Shown here: piece by piece, positions 52,919 to 61,892 of the stretch | Position numbering within the stretch: position 1 is the stretch's first letter | How the letters are laid out: each line of letters opens with the position of its first letter | Notes under the pieces: model-generated | What the model was told of the DNA's origin: nothing | The model's database searches: none | The model's input: only the letters and a program-made list of their open reading frames with translations | Made by a program: the position numbers and the translations under genes | Assembly (NCBI GenBank): GCA_023382975.1 | Contig: JAHDXO010000021.1 | Location: 80,514 to 144,513 of the forward strand | Reading direction: 5' to 3' | DNA: 64,000 bases | DNA from: Pirellulaceae bacterium | GTDB lineage: Bacteria; Planctomycetota; Planctomycetia; Pirellulales; Pirellulaceae

Positions 52919-53773
52919 ATGGAAGAGCAAACAACCAGCCGCTTCGCCGTCTTCGATCCCGTCGATCCGGTCGCCTCGTTGGACGAACAGAGTGCCGATG
53001 GAGCTTCTCGCCCGTTCGTTGCCCGTTGGAACCAACTGGTCAGCTCCACCAATTGGGAAAAAGGGCGGATCATCGGTCAGTGGCGGGCGGCGCTGATCGA
53101 ATCCGGCGCGACTTCGGCCGAGTATTCCGACGACGCCTGGGCCAAGAGCGTGGGAGGAGTGACAGGCCAGCACGTGCGCCGTCTGCGCCGAGTCTTCGAC
53201 CGTTTCGGGGAAGCCCACGAGCAGTACGCGGGCCTGTACTGGAGTCATTTCCACGCGGCCCTCGACTGGGACGATGCCGAACTCTGGCTCGAAGGCGCCG
53301 TTCAGTCCGGTTGGTCCGTGTCGCAGATGCGCCGCCAGCGTTGGGAGGCCATGGGGGCGCTGCCCGGCGAACAGCCGAAGGACAACGAGATCGTCGTCGC
53401 CGATACGGACGAAGACTGCAATCCGACGCTGGACCGAGACGACGCGGTGGCCCGCCGCACCGGCGACAACGGTGCCGCTGCTGGACCGGCGGCCGAAGGG
53501 CCTGACTTCGGAGACGAAGACCGGCTGCCGACCCGGATCGGCACCGAGGAAGCCTTGGATCACGAGGAACAAGCCGCCGGCGAGGAGATGCAGTTCGTGC
53601 GGCCGTTCGAGAATCTTGCGGAACTGCCCGAAGATCTGGCCGACGCCTTTGAAAGCTTCAAGCTGGCGATCCTGCGTCACAAGACCGACGATTGGCGTCA
53701 GATCTCCCGCGATGATGTCCTGGCTTCTTTGGACGCACTGAAGGAACTGGTGTTGGCTCCCTCGCTGGATTGA
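52919..53773 (+). CDS. conserved hypothetical acidic protein
   Basis: A 284-residue cytosolic protein. An ordered N-terminal half (WNQLVSSTNWEKGRIIGQW, VGGVTGQHVRRLRRVFDRFG, YWSHFHAALDWDDAELWL) is followed by an acidic, probably flexible linker (about 150-210) and a C-terminal helix-rich part (FENLAELPEDLADAFESFKL). AAAGGA lies 9 nt before ATG. The N-terminal pattern suggests a helical DNA- or protein-binding module, but I do not recognise it. It stands alone, with a long hairpin 80 bp downstream. Confidence 0.65.
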   Translation: MEEQTTSRFAVFDPVDPVASLDEQSADGASRPFVARWNQLVSSTNWEKGRIIGQWRAALIESGATSAEYSDDAWAKSVGGVTGQHVRRLRRVFDRFGEAHEQYAGLYWSHFHAALDWDDAELWLEGAVQSGWSVSQMRRQRWEAMGALPGEQPKDNEIVVADTDEDCNPTLDRDDAVARRTGDNGAAAGPAAEGPDFGDEDRLPTRIGTEEALDHEEQAAGEEMQFVRPFENLAELPEDLADAFESFKLAILRHKTDDWRQISRDDVLASLDALKELVLAPSLD

Positions 53774-54358
53774 TCCGCCGAGGAGCGCTTCGTGCGGTGT
53801 CGCCGTGCGATCCGCGATGCGTCACTGGTTTCAAGCGTGAAACCTGCGAAGGAAAGCACACCCGGTCGGCAGGAAGCCAGCGCCCTCTCCCTTCGCCGGT
53901 TCCTGCCGACCTGTGGCTGTGCTTTGACTGAGCCCTTTTGAGTCGACACCTCCGTTATTACAGAGTTGAAGTTACCACCATGACGCCCGAGCGAAGCTGA
54001 GTCGTCTGGGCGTCCCGTTGAGTACGGTACGGGAAGAAAGCAACTGCCGCGCCAATCCGTTTGGTTCCAACGGCCCGATTCCCGCTTTTCGCCGCAAATC
54101 GTTAGAAACATTAAAGTTCGGGCGCGTCAAGAAATTTCTCGACTCGATGCCGGTCTCCTCGCGCTGCCCACGGTTTAAGCAGGCGTGTCCAATCGGTAGC
54201 AGCGAGACGATACCGCACCTTGCCGAGTCGGCAGCGACTAGCCACAGGGCCGTGCGGAGGTTACCATCGGATGCAGTCCGGTTCCGTCGGGCGCATCTCG
54301 TTTTGCCATGCACGGATCCGGTTCGCCACTTGTTGTCTCTTGGGGAAAGGGATCAATC
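53774..54358. other. 585-bp intergenic region with a long hairpin
   Basis: No protein gene is supported: short frames on both strands lack ribosome-binding sites and domains. The main content is the 73-nt hairpin at 53853-53925. The right half should hold the promoter of the DUF1080 operon, but no convincing -35/-10 pair is seen. Confidence 0.6.
53853..53925 (+). terminator. long hairpin after the hypothetical gene
   Basis: Two nested perfect stems: AAAGCACA (53853-53860) with TGTGCTTT (53918-53925), and GGTCGGCAGGAA (53864-53875) with TTCCTGCCGACC (53900-53911), around a 24-nt loop. The total is 20 bp of pairing. No long U-tract follows, so it may be a transcript end, a structured small RNA or a miniature inverted-repeat element. 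Confidence 0.55.
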
Positions 54359-54997
54359 ATGAATCGACGCGAGATCATTGCCGCAGCCGCGGCGATCCTG
54401 GTGATGGCCGCCGTGGGCGTTGGCGCGGAGCCCAGCGAGGACGGATTTGTTCCGATGTTCGATGGAAAGACGCTGGCAGGTTGGAATACGACGGGCAACT
54501 GGGTCGTCGAGGACGACGGAGTGGTGACACTGCAGCCGCGGCCCGGCGAGAAAGGCTGGCAGCGGTACGATGCGTATTTGACGACCGCCCGCAAGTACAA
54601 AGACTTTGTGCTCGATCTGGAATTCAAGATCGGCCCGGCCGGCAACTCCGGCGTATTCCTGCGAGTCGGCGATCGGATGGACCAAGTCAAGACGGGGTTC
54701 GAAGTCCAAATCCTCGATACCCACGGCAAGCCGAATCCCGGAAACCACGACTGCGGTGGTGTAATCGGCGCCGCGGCTCCTTCGAAAAACATGGCCAAAC
54801 CGGCCGGCGAATGGAACCGCTACGTCATCACCTGTCAGGGCAACCGGCTGAAAGTCGAACTGAATGGCGAGCAGATCCACGATCTGGAATTGGACAAGTC
54901 GGCGATCAAAGACCGTCCCAGCGAAGGCTACATCGGTTTCCAAGACGAAGCCAAACAGGTCTGGTATCGCAACGTGCGGATCAAGGAGCTGAAGTAA
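54359..54997 (+). CDS. exported DUF1080 protein (3-keto-disaccharide hydrolase-like)
   Basis: A 212-residue protein. A signal peptide ends near VGA (about 23). The DUF1080 jelly-roll follows: FVPMFDGKTLAGW, NWVVEDDGVVTLQP, FKIGPAGNSGVFLRV, GFEVQILDTHG, NRYVITCQGNRLKVELNG. This family, very abundant in planctomycetes, is thought to act on or bind sugars (3-keto-disaccharides). The frame is open to 54308, but ATG 54359 begins the signal peptide. The next gene starts on the base after this stop codon, so they are co-transcribed. Confidence 0.92.
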   Translation: MNRREIIAAAAAILVMAAVGVGAEPSEDGFVPMFDGKTLAGWNTTGNWVVEDDGVVTLQPRPGEKGWQRYDAYLTTARKYKDFVLDLEFKIGPAGNSGVFLRVGDRMDQVKTGFEVQILDTHGKPNPGNHDCGGVIGAAAPSKNMAKPAGEWNRYVITCQGNRLKVELNGEQIHDLELDKSAIKDRPSEGYIGFQDEAKQVWYRNVRIKELK

Positions 54998-55795
54998 GTG
55001 CCCCAACTGCGTATTCCGAAGACGGGACTGGCTCCCGAGCATGGATGTCCCGTCCCTGTCCTGTTCTTGCTGCGCCGATGGCTGCTGATTCTGGCAATGA
55101 CCGTCTCGCCCGCCTGGTCGGACGTCGGCGAACCCGCGGAGCAAGCTGCGGCCAGCGAACCGGCCGAGATCCAGCACGAAATCCAACAGATCGAAGGCTG
55201 GACCGTCCACGTGGATCGGCGTCTGCTGCATGGCGAACACGAGGCGACCGGAAAGAAAGCCTTGCGGATTCTCGCCAATCAATTGCACGACATCGCCTTG
55301 GTCGTTCCCGCCAATCGGGTCGAACGATTGCGCGAAGTGCCGATCTGGGTCGATCTGGACCACCGACTGGGCAACCTGCAATATCATCCCAGTATCGGCT
55401 GGTTGCGCGACAACGGCCACGCCCCGGCGATGGCCCGCGCCGTCCATGTGCCTCAAGCCCGCCGCCTGATCGAACTGGCCGCCAGCAATGCTCAGCCCTG
55501 GGTCATGCTGCACGAGTTGGCGCACGCCTATCACGACCGTGTGCTAGGGTTCGACTGGCCGCCGATTCAGGAAGCGTATCAGAAGATCGTCGCCAGCGGG
55601 CGATACGAGTCCGTCCTGCACATCGGCGGGCGCAAGATTCGGCATTACGCCCTGACGGACCACAAGGAGTTCTTCGCGGAGATGAGCGAATCGTACTTCG
55701 GCACGAACGACTTCTATCCGTTCGTGCGAGCCGAATTGCAGGACTACGATCCGGAAGTCTTCGACCTGCTGCGCCGCGTCTGGCACGAAGACTGA
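54998..55795 (+). CDS. exported HExxH zinc peptidase-like protein
   Basis: A 265-residue protein with an N-terminal hydrophobic segment (VLFLLRRWLLILAMTVSPAW). The zinc motif is HELAHAYHD (172-180), and the likely third ligand is a Glu in KEFFAEMSESYFG (about 224-232). The spacing fits gluzincin-like peptidases. The start is GTG 54998, with AAGGAG at 54983-54988 inside the preceding gene. It is coupled to the DUF1080 gene, and the pair may work together outside the cytoplasm. The gene converges with a small membrane-protein gene 3 bp away. Confidence 0.8.
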   Translation: MPQLRIPKTGLAPEHGCPVPVLFLLRRWLLILAMTVSPAWSDVGEPAEQAAASEPAEIQHEIQQIEGWTVHVDRRLLHGEHEATGKKALRILANQLHDIALVVPANRVERLREVPIWVDLDHRLGNLQYHPSIGWLRDNGHAPAMARAVHVPQARRLIELAASNAQPWVMLHELAHAYHDRVLGFDWPPIQEAYQKIVASGRYESVLHIGGRKIRHYALTDHKEFFAEMSESYFGTNDFYPFVRAELQDYDPEVFDLLRRVWHED

Positions 55796-55798
55796 ACG

Positions 55799-56080
55799 CT
55801 ACAGAGGCTTGTCGCCCAGTTGCTCCATCAGCTTGAGCACCCCGACGGCCAGCAGCGTGGCGACCACCCAGATCGCGACGTAGATCCAGATCGACCAAGG
55901 CACCTCGTACGCGGCCAGGACCAAGTAGAGGCCCACGGTCGCCATGATCGGCGGATACATGGCCGCGTCGTAGATGGGCAGGGCAAAGTCGGTTCCGCCC
56001 GCCGAGGTGTACGCAACGTAGACCTTGTAGAAAAACCATCCCGCAGCGACGGCGAGCAACGCAGCACCAATAAATATCAC
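55799..56080 (-). CDS. small membrane protein of unknown function
   Basis: A 93-residue protein with three predicted membrane segments (FIGAALLAVAAGWFFYKVYV, PIMATVGLYLVLAAY, IWIYVAIWVVATLLAVGVL) and a short C-terminus KLMEQLGDKPL. The start is GTG 56080, with GGAG about 10 nt upstream. It converges with the peptidase gene and lies 82 bp after the zinc-ribbon gene on the same strand. Function is unknown. Confidence 0.65.
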   Translation of the reverse strand: MIFIGAALLAVAAGWFFYKVYVAYTSAGGTDFALPIYDAAMYPPIMATVGLYLVLAAYEVPWSIWIYVAIWVVATLLAVGVLKLMEQLGDKPL

Positions 56081-56162
56081 GGCTCTCTAGCTCCTGTTGA
56101 CAGCGGTTTCCAATCCGCGCCTTATCATACCGCCGACCGCGCCGCCGCGAAACGTCACACGA

Positions 56163-57674
56163 TCAATACGCCGTCCTGACGCCGGTCGCTTTGGCATAGA
56201 TCGTCGCGAAAAACACCCACAGGAAAGGAAAGGCAAGCAAAAGGCCGATTCCAAGGGTGATTCCGATGAACGCGATCAGTCCGAGACCGACGGTGAGAAA
56301 CAGGGCGATGGTCACCGGGATCTTGTCCTTCATGCTGCTGGCCGATTCGGACAGCGCATCCAGAATCCCGCGATCCTGGTCCACGATCAAGAACTGCATG
56401 TTCAGCAGCAAAATGGCAACCAACAGATTGACGGCCAGCATCATGAAGTAGACCAAACCGATGATCCACAGGTTCGGCGCGAGAGCCATGATCAAGCCCA
56501 TCGGAAAGCCGAGCACGATTCCCAGACCGAAATTGATGAGCGTCTGCAGAACAAGCGCGCCAAGCAACGGAAATACGTACTCCACGCCCGAGAAAACGTC
56601 CACCACACCGCCGCTCTTGCCCTTGACCATGGCGACCGACATCCGGATCATCCCTGCCTGGACGAAGATGACCAGAAAGGCGAACAGCGCCACGATGACC
56701 GCAATCACGACCAAACCCAACGCGATCTTCACCGCATCGGGCGGTTCAGGCAGGGTTCGCGCGGCTAAACCAAGCAACAGGTTCAGAATGCCGAACACGA
56801 ATCCGACCGCGAAGTTCAAGACCAACAGCAACAACGAAGCCAGCAAGCAGGTACTCCAGTTGTCCCAGAACGTGTACCAGGTACACGACAGGACTTCGAC
56901 ATACCCGAATTCGCCGCTGCGTCGCTTCTTGTGGACCGCGGGTTTGGCTGGCACGACCGGCGACTGATACGGATTGCCCAGGCCGGCGAGTCCCGCGCCG
57001 GCAAAGGGATCGCCGATCGATGACAAGCCACTCAGAGCATCGGCGGCCAGCGGCGTCAAGCCCAGCGAATCGTTCAGCGGCGTCAATCCGTCGGCAGCCA
57101 CGGGATCAAGCGGCGTCAGCCCCGCGGAAACTTCCAGCGGCGTCAAGCCGGCTGCGTCGTCCAGCGGCACCAAGCCGGGCGCGGCACCGAGCGGGGTCAG
57201 GCCGGGTGCGCCGTCCAGTGGCGTCAGGCCGGGCGCGGCCTTGGCTGCGGGCTTGGGCTTGGCGCGCGGTTCAGATCGGGCTGCCGGGGCAGGCTTGGCC
57301 GCCGGCTTGGACTTCATCGCCGGCTTCTGCGGTTCGGGTTTGGCTGCCTGGGGGGTCGGCAAGACGGGAATCTGGAAAATGCCGCCGCAATTGGGACACT
57401 TGCCCTTCTTGCCCGCCAGCGAGGCCGCGGTGCGCACCGGCTTGCCACACTGCGAGCACGGGAACTCGATCTTGTCCGACGCCGCGGCCGGCGCCGTCAC
57501 CGGGGCGGCCCGGGACGCCAGAGGAGCCGGGGCGGGACCCTCCTGCGCAACCCCGGGGCGCGCTGGGATATCGGTAATCGCACCGCAACCGGGGCATTTT
57601 CCCTTCTTGCCCGCCGTGGTGTCCGGAGTACGCATCAGGCGCTGGCACTGCGGACAATGGAATTCGATGGCCAT
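56163..57674 (-). CDS. zinc-ribbon membrane protein with GLTPL repeats
   Basis: A 503-residue protein. Two zinc ribbons sit at the N-terminus (CPQC...CPGC at 7-30; CSQC...CPNC at 73-96). A Pro/Ala/Lys-rich stretch follows, then seven units around GLTPL at residues 149, 158, 167, 176, 185, 196 and 205 (mostly 9-residue spacing). The C-terminal half has about five to six membrane helices (LLASLLLLVLNFAVGFVF and onward). Planctomycetes often have such zinc-ribbon plus membrane proteins; the function is unknown. The gene is divergent from the DUF2294 gene. Confidence 0.8.
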   Translation of the reverse strand: MAIEFHCPQCQRLMRTPDTTAGKKGKCPGCGAITDIPARPGVAQEGPAPAPLASRAAPVTAPAAASDKIEFPCSQCGKPVRTAASLAGKKGKCPNCGGIFQIPVLPTPQAAKPEPQKPAMKSKPAAKPAPAARSEPRAKPKPAAKAAPGLTPLDGAPGLTPLGAAPGLVPLDDAAGLTPLEVSAGLTPLDPVAADGLTPLNDSLGLTPLAADALSGLSSIGDPFAGAGLAGLGNPYQSPVVPAKPAVHKKRRSGEFGYVEVLSCTWYTFWDNWSTCLLASLLLLVLNFAVGFVFGILNLLLGLAARTLPEPPDAVKIALGLVVIAVIVALFAFLVIFVQAGMIRMSVAMVKGKSGGVVDVFSGVEYVFPLLGALVLQTLINFGLGIVLGFPMGLIMALAPNLWIIGLVYFMMLAVNLLVAILLLNMQFLIVDQDRGILDALSESASSMKDKIPVTIALFLTVGLGLIAFIGITLGIGLLLAFPFLWVFFATIYAKATGVRTAY

Positions 57675-57884
57675 CGCGGGAACCCAACAGAAATCGAGGA
57701 CACGACCGGCCCGGACAGGGCATGACTCGGCAGCGACTCCGCTCCAGCATAATCAACTTGCGCGAACTGTAAACGCCAATCCCGCGAAAAGCCGCTGCGC
57801 GCGGGGCGGAGCGGTATCCTGCCCGGTTCTTGGACGCCTTCCTGTTTGGTACACTGACGCCCGTTGACCTCCAGTTGGAACGAT

Positions 57885-58289
57885 ATGCGACAGGGCGTCG
57901 AGGCTATGATGAGAACCCAGGGCGAAATCGAATCGGCGATTTGCGAAGTGATCAGCCGCTTCGAGCAGGACTACATGGGCCGGGGTCCGAAGGACATTCG
58001 CACCTATCTACTGGGCGATCTGATCGTGGTGCGACTGAAGGGCGTGCTGACCGCCGCCGAACAACATCTGGTCAAGTCGCTGCCGCCGGAAAAAGGACGC
58101 GATCTGCTGAAGCAAGTCCGCACCCATCTGATCGAAACGGCGCGGCCCGTCATGGAAGCCATGGTCCAAGAAGTCACCGGCATCAAGGTCCTGAGCTTGC
58201 ATCACGACATCAGCACCGGCACGGGCGAAGAAGTTGTACTCTTCACCCTGGCAGAAATGCCCGTTTTCCGCGAAGCCAAGAAGAGGTAG
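57885..58289 (+). CDS. DUF2294-family protein
   Basis: A 134-residue cytosolic protein of the DUF2294 type: TQGEIESAICEVISRFEQDY, MGRGPKDIRTYLLGDLIVV, RLKGVLTAAEQHL and GRDLLKQVRTHLIETARP. The start is uncertain among ATG 57885 and ATG 57906/57909; a GGA lies before 57885. The role is unknown; some relatives are linked to Na+-translocating or redox systems. It converges with the GH130 gene. Confidence 0.8.
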   Translation: MRQGVEAMMRTQGEIESAICEVISRFEQDYMGRGPKDIRTYLLGDLIVVRLKGVLTAAEQHLVKSLPPEKGRDLLKQVRTHLIETARPVMEAMVQEVTGIKVLSLHHDISTGTGEEVVLFTLAEMPVFREAKKR

Positions 58290-58299
58290 GTCTTTCCTG

Positions 58300-59304
58300 T
58301 CAAGCGGACATGGTCACGTCCTTGCTCTGCCGGCAGGAAGGGGCAGGGCAGGCAGCCATGTAGCTCAGCAGATCGGACAATTGGGCGGTCGCCAGAGCCA
58401 CGCAGCTGTCCGCGCCACCGTAATAGAGACGGATGACCCCGCTTGCCGAGTCGAGAATCCAACCGCAGGGGAATACTACGCCATTGACGTCCCCTTGGCG
58501 CTCATAAGGCATTTCGGGAGCGAAGATCCATTCGTCGCTGCGACGCAGAACTCGGCACGGATCTTCCAAATCGAGCAAAGCCAATCCTAAACGGTACAAA
58601 CATCCACCCGCCGTGACGCGCACGCCATGATACAGCAGCAACCAACCCTCCGAGGTCTCCAGCGGCGGAGGACTTAACCCGATCTTGTTGGCATCCCACC
58701 ACGAACCGCGACGCGCGTGCAACAGGATGTGGTGGTCGCCCCAGTGGATCAAATCGGGCGAGAGGGAAAGCCAGATATGGGCGCCCGAACTGCCCGGGGA
58801 AACGGGCCGATGAATCATCGCGTAGCGATCGCCGAAACGGCGGGGGAAAACGGCCGCGTCCTTGTCCTCGGGGGGCATGACCGGGCCAAGTCGCGAGAAG
58901 GTGACAAAGTCCTTCGTCTCGGCCAAGGAGACCAGCGGGCCGCTGGGCGAAAAGGCCGTGTAAGCGATGATCCACTGGCCGCGGTCCTCGGCCCAGGTGA
59001 GGCGTGCATCTTCCACGCCCCACGCTTCTTCCGAGAAATTGGCCGGATCGGGAGCAAAAGTGGGCTGCGGATCGATGCGCCAATCCGAAACACCGTCGTA
59101 GCTGCGGGCCACGCTCAAATGCGAATGCCCGCGGCGGTCCTCGACTCGGACCAGCAGGATCGTTTCGGCTCCCAGTTGGCACGCTCCAGCGTTGAATACC
59201 GAGTGCGCAGGATAGGGCCAATCGCGGGCCGTGAGAATCGGGTTGTCATCGTGGCGATGAAACAACTCGGGGTATCGTGAATGGGATTTCGATTCGGGAT
59301 GCAT
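58300..59304 (-). CDS. GH130-family glycoside phosphorylase/hydrolase
   Basis: A 334-residue protein of the five-bladed beta-propeller GH130 type: AHSVFNAGACQL, LLVRVEDRRGHSHLSVARS, WGVEDARLTWAEDRGQWIIA, AVFPRRFGDRYAMIHRP, SWWDANKIGLSPPPLETSEG, VNGVVFPCGW. Known members phosphorolyse or hydrolyse beta-mannosides. AGGAAA at 59311-59316 supports ATG 59304 over ATG 59328. It is the last gene of a three-gene glycan cassette, so the three proteins probably handle one beta-linked mannan-like glycan. Confidence 0.92.
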   Translation of the reverse strand: MHPESKSHSRYPELFHRHDDNPILTARDWPYPAHSVFNAGACQLGAETILLVRVEDRRGHSHLSVARSYDGVSDWRIDPQPTFAPDPANFSEEAWGVEDARLTWAEDRGQWIIAYTAFSPSGPLVSLAETKDFVTFSRLGPVMPPEDKDAAVFPRRFGDRYAMIHRPVSPGSSGAHIWLSLSPDLIHWGDHHILLHARRGSWWDANKIGLSPPPLETSEGWLLLYHGVRVTAGGCLYRLGLALLDLEDPCRVLRRSDEWIFAPEMPYERQGDVNGVVFPCGWILDSASGVIRLYYGGADSCVALATAQLSDLLSYMAACPAPSCRQSKDVTMSA

Positions 59305-59356
59305 GGCAAGTTTCCTGTTTGGGTTCATCCGTTGTCCATTGTCTGCAGGTCAGCGT

Positions 59357-59437
59357 CCTAGGACCGGCAAGACAATAACAGTCGGATTTGGTTTGGTGGT
59401 ACGCGACGCGACTCTGATTTTCTTGCCGGTCCTTAGG
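59357..59437. repeat. 81-bp element with 16-bp inverted ends
   Basis: CCTAGGACCGGCAAGA (59357-59372) is matched by TCTTGCCGGTCCTTAGG (59421-59437), reverse complements apart from one extra T. The right arm contains the stop codon (TAA, 59433-59435) of the upstream helical-protein gene. It may be a terminator-like hairpin between the two cassette genes, or a MITE-like insert that set the present 3' end of that gene. Confidence 0.6.
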
Positions 59438-60554
59438 GGTTAGCCAACTGACGACTGACGCCCGACAATTGTCGCCTGACAACAGACAACTCCCTGTGCA
59501 GCACCTGTGTCCACAGATGGGCGAGCGTCGATTCTGCTCCCTGGTTATGGTTCAGCCCCGATGCCTGCAGGCCGTCACAGCAGGCGCCGCACCGAACGTC
59601 GGCAAGCGTCTGGCATAAGCTGTTCTGCCCGTGGAACCAAGCATGAGCTCGGTGGAAAGCAATCCGGTATGACGCCTCGCCGAACATGCCGAAAGCGGCG
59701 AGCGCGGCGTCGGCCATCGTGACGGCCTCGACCGGTTGCTGATCGTACGGCGATTTGGCTTCGCCGTTGGAATACCAGTCGCTGTTCCCGACGGGCCAGA
59801 AGAAGCTCTCGGCTTGGCTCGACAGGTCATTCCCCCCACTTCCGCTCCGTTCGGTGGTCGTGCGGTCCAGGAAAGCGAACGAGTCCTTGGCCACGTCGAG
59901 GAAATCTTCTTCCGGCCAGCATTTCGCGGCGATGAACATGGCGTGAGGCAACACGGCATTGGCGTAGGTCATCCGCGACTCGAACCAGGGCCAGTCCGGC
60001 CGCTTGGAGCGGTGATAGCAGTCCACCAACCGCTGCGCTGCAGACCGTGCGATGGTCTCCAGCGTCTCCAACTGGCTTACCTCCGCCGCTTGAAGGTGAG
60101 CCCAGGCCTGAATCACGTAGGCCTGCGCCCGCAGGCTCCGCAGATCGGCCAGGGCCGGTAAAACCGCTTCGATCAACTCGCGGGCCAGCCAGCGGTAGCC
60201 GTCAGGCAAGCTGCTGCCGAGCACTTCGGCCAGGGCCAGAACCGCCTGCCCTTGGCAGTCGCCGGTACCGCTCGCATCCAGCCAACTGCGCTGGTAACTG
60301 AGAAAATTGTGGAAGCCGCGGACCGGACAGCGAGCGTGCTCGAGGAAGCTCAAGTAACAAGCGACCCGATTCAGCATGTACCGCTCCGGCTGCTGGCGCC
60401 ACAGACGGGTACACACCCGCAGGGCGCGCGCGTTGTCGTCCGTCGTGTACCCGCTCTCGCGCCGCGGGACACAATAGATGGCGTGCTGGATCAATCCCGT
60501 CGAGTCCGTCATGCGGTCCAGATGATCCAACGAGATTCCGTCGTCGATATGCAT
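59433..60554 (-). CDS. alpha-helical glycosidase-like protein of the GT4/GH130 cassette
   Basis: A 373-residue protein whose N-terminus (LIQHAIYCVPRRESGYTTDD) and later helices (CQGQAVLALAEVLGSSLPDG, PDWPWFESRMTYANAVLPHA) mark the (alpha/alpha)6-type domain that in other bacteria accompanies or is fused to mannosyltransferase-like GT4 proteins. AGGGAG lies 9 nt before ATG 60554. It is 16 bp after the GT4 gene and 128 bp before GH130. The last ~17 residues (SVVRRQLSGVSRQLANP) look like read-through of intergenic repeat-like DNA. Confidence 0.8.
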   Translation of the reverse strand: MHIDDGISLDHLDRMTDSTGLIQHAIYCVPRRESGYTTDDNARALRVCTRLWRQQPERYMLNRVACYLSFLEHARCPVRGFHNFLSYQRSWLDASGTGDCQGQAVLALAEVLGSSLPDGYRWLARELIEAVLPALADLRSLRAQAYVIQAWAHLQAAEVSQLETLETIARSAAQRLVDCYHRSKRPDWPWFESRMTYANAVLPHAMFIAAKCWPEEDFLDVAKDSFAFLDRTTTERSGSGGNDLSSQAESFFWPVGNSDWYSNGEAKSPYDQQPVEAVTMADAALAAFGMFGEASYRIAFHRAHAWFHGQNSLCQTLADVRCGACCDGLQASGLNHNQGAESTLAHLWTQVLHRELSVVRRQLSGVSRQLANP

Positions 60555-60570
60555 TCCACAACTCCCTCGT

Positions 60571-61827
60571 TCATCGTCGCGCGGGTAGCTCTGCTGCCGC
60601 GTACTCGGCGCAACGTTCCAACGCCTTCTGCCGGAACGACTTGGCGGTTGTCTCGCGGAAACGCTTGTTGACCTCGGTTTCAACGCTGGACGCGATCCTG
60701 GCGAAGAAATCCAGATAGAGACGGCCCACGTTCGACCAGAACATGGATTGTGCGTACCGGTAAGCCCGGCGCCGGGTGGCTCGTTGGAAGGCGGGGTCGT
60801 TCAGGAATCGCAACGTCGCGTCCGCCAGCGCCTGGCTGTGGTTAAAGGGCACGAGCAGTCCCCGCCCGTCGGCCAAAACCTCTTCGGCGTACAGGTACGG
60901 GGTGCTGACCACAGCACCTCCCGCAGCCAAAGCATACGCCAGGGTCCCGCTGGCAATCTGGTCTTTCCCAGGATAGGGAGTGACGTAGACGTCGCATGCC
61001 TGCAGATGTTCCAGCAGTTCGGGTAAGTCAAGATACCGGTTGACGAAACGGACATGGGCGCCGACGCCCAGCGTTTCGGCCATCTCGGCCAGACTCTCCC
61101 GATAGACCTCACCTTCCTGGCGTTTCACCAGCGGATGCGTGACGCCTACGATCAGATAGACGATGTCCGGGCAAGCGGCCACGATTCGAGGGAGGGCCTG
61201 AATCATGTACTCCAGTCCCTTGCCTCGGTTGATCAATCCGAAAGTGCAGATCACCCGGTGGCCGTCCAGGCCCAGTCTCCTCTTGTGCGCTCCGCTGCTT
61301 TCGTAAGGAACTTCGGGGACTCCATGCGGAATCACTTGCACCATCGAACCCGAAACGCCGTAGACGCGGGCCAATAGCTGTGCGGCAACTTCGGTCATCA
61401 CGACGATGCCCCGGCTGCGTGACGCCACATTCTGGATCAGTCGCCGCACCAGTGGCTCAGGCTGAGTCAAGAGCGTGTGAAACGTGGTGACGATCGGCTT
61501 GCGGCATTCGCGCACGAAGTCCAGCACGCCCAGTCCCCATTGCCCCGGATACAGGCCGAATTCGTGCTGCAGGCTCACCACGTCACACGGACCGTCATTG
61601 GCCACCTCCGCAGCCAGGCAGTACGCGTTCGCGCGACTGTTGTCGATCACGTGGATGACACGTGCGTCCTCGTAGCTGCGTGAACAGGTTTTCTGGATCG
61701 CGGCGACCGAAGACAACGGCTCCTGCGCTGCTCGGTCCACAGAGTCGGCGGAGTCTTTGGTAAAGGTCGCCAACCCGCACTCCTCCGGCGGATATGTCGA
61801 TACAAACAGAGGTCGAACACAATCCAT
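60571..61827 (-). CDS. GT4-family glycosyltransferase
   Basis: A 418-residue GT-B fold glycosyltransferase. The N-terminal half has FVSTYPPEECGLATFTKD, VVSLQHEFGLYPGQWG and VIPHGVPEVPYES; the donor-binding half has CTFGLINRGKGLEYMIQALP, DVYVTPYPGKDQIASGTLAY and the C-terminal AEEVLADGRGLLVP. It probably transfers a hexose, most likely mannose by association with GH130. AGGAG lies 7 nt before ATG 61827. It is the first gene of the cassette, and its leader (61893-62088) holds an attenuator-like element. Confidence 0.9.
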   Translation of the reverse strand: MDCVRPLFVSTYPPEECGLATFTKDSADSVDRAAQEPLSSVAAIQKTCSRSYEDARVIHVIDNSRANAYCLAAEVANDGPCDVVSLQHEFGLYPGQWGLGVLDFVRECRKPIVTTFHTLLTQPEPLVRRLIQNVASRSRGIVVMTEVAAQLLARVYGVSGSMVQVIPHGVPEVPYESSGAHKRRLGLDGHRVICTFGLINRGKGLEYMIQALPRIVAACPDIVYLIVGVTHPLVKRQEGEVYRESLAEMAETLGVGAHVRFVNRYLDLPELLEHLQACDVYVTPYPGKDQIASGTLAYALAAGGAVVSTPYLYAEEVLADGRGLLVPFNHSQALADATLRFLNDPAFQRATRRRAYRYAQSMFWSNVGRLYLDFFARIASSVETEVNKRFRETTAKSFRQKALERCAEYAAAELPARR

Positions 61828-61892
61828 GAGTCATCTCCTGAAGTACGAATCCGATCGCGGGTACCTGTCCCGTTTTCCGTGCCGAAGAAACG

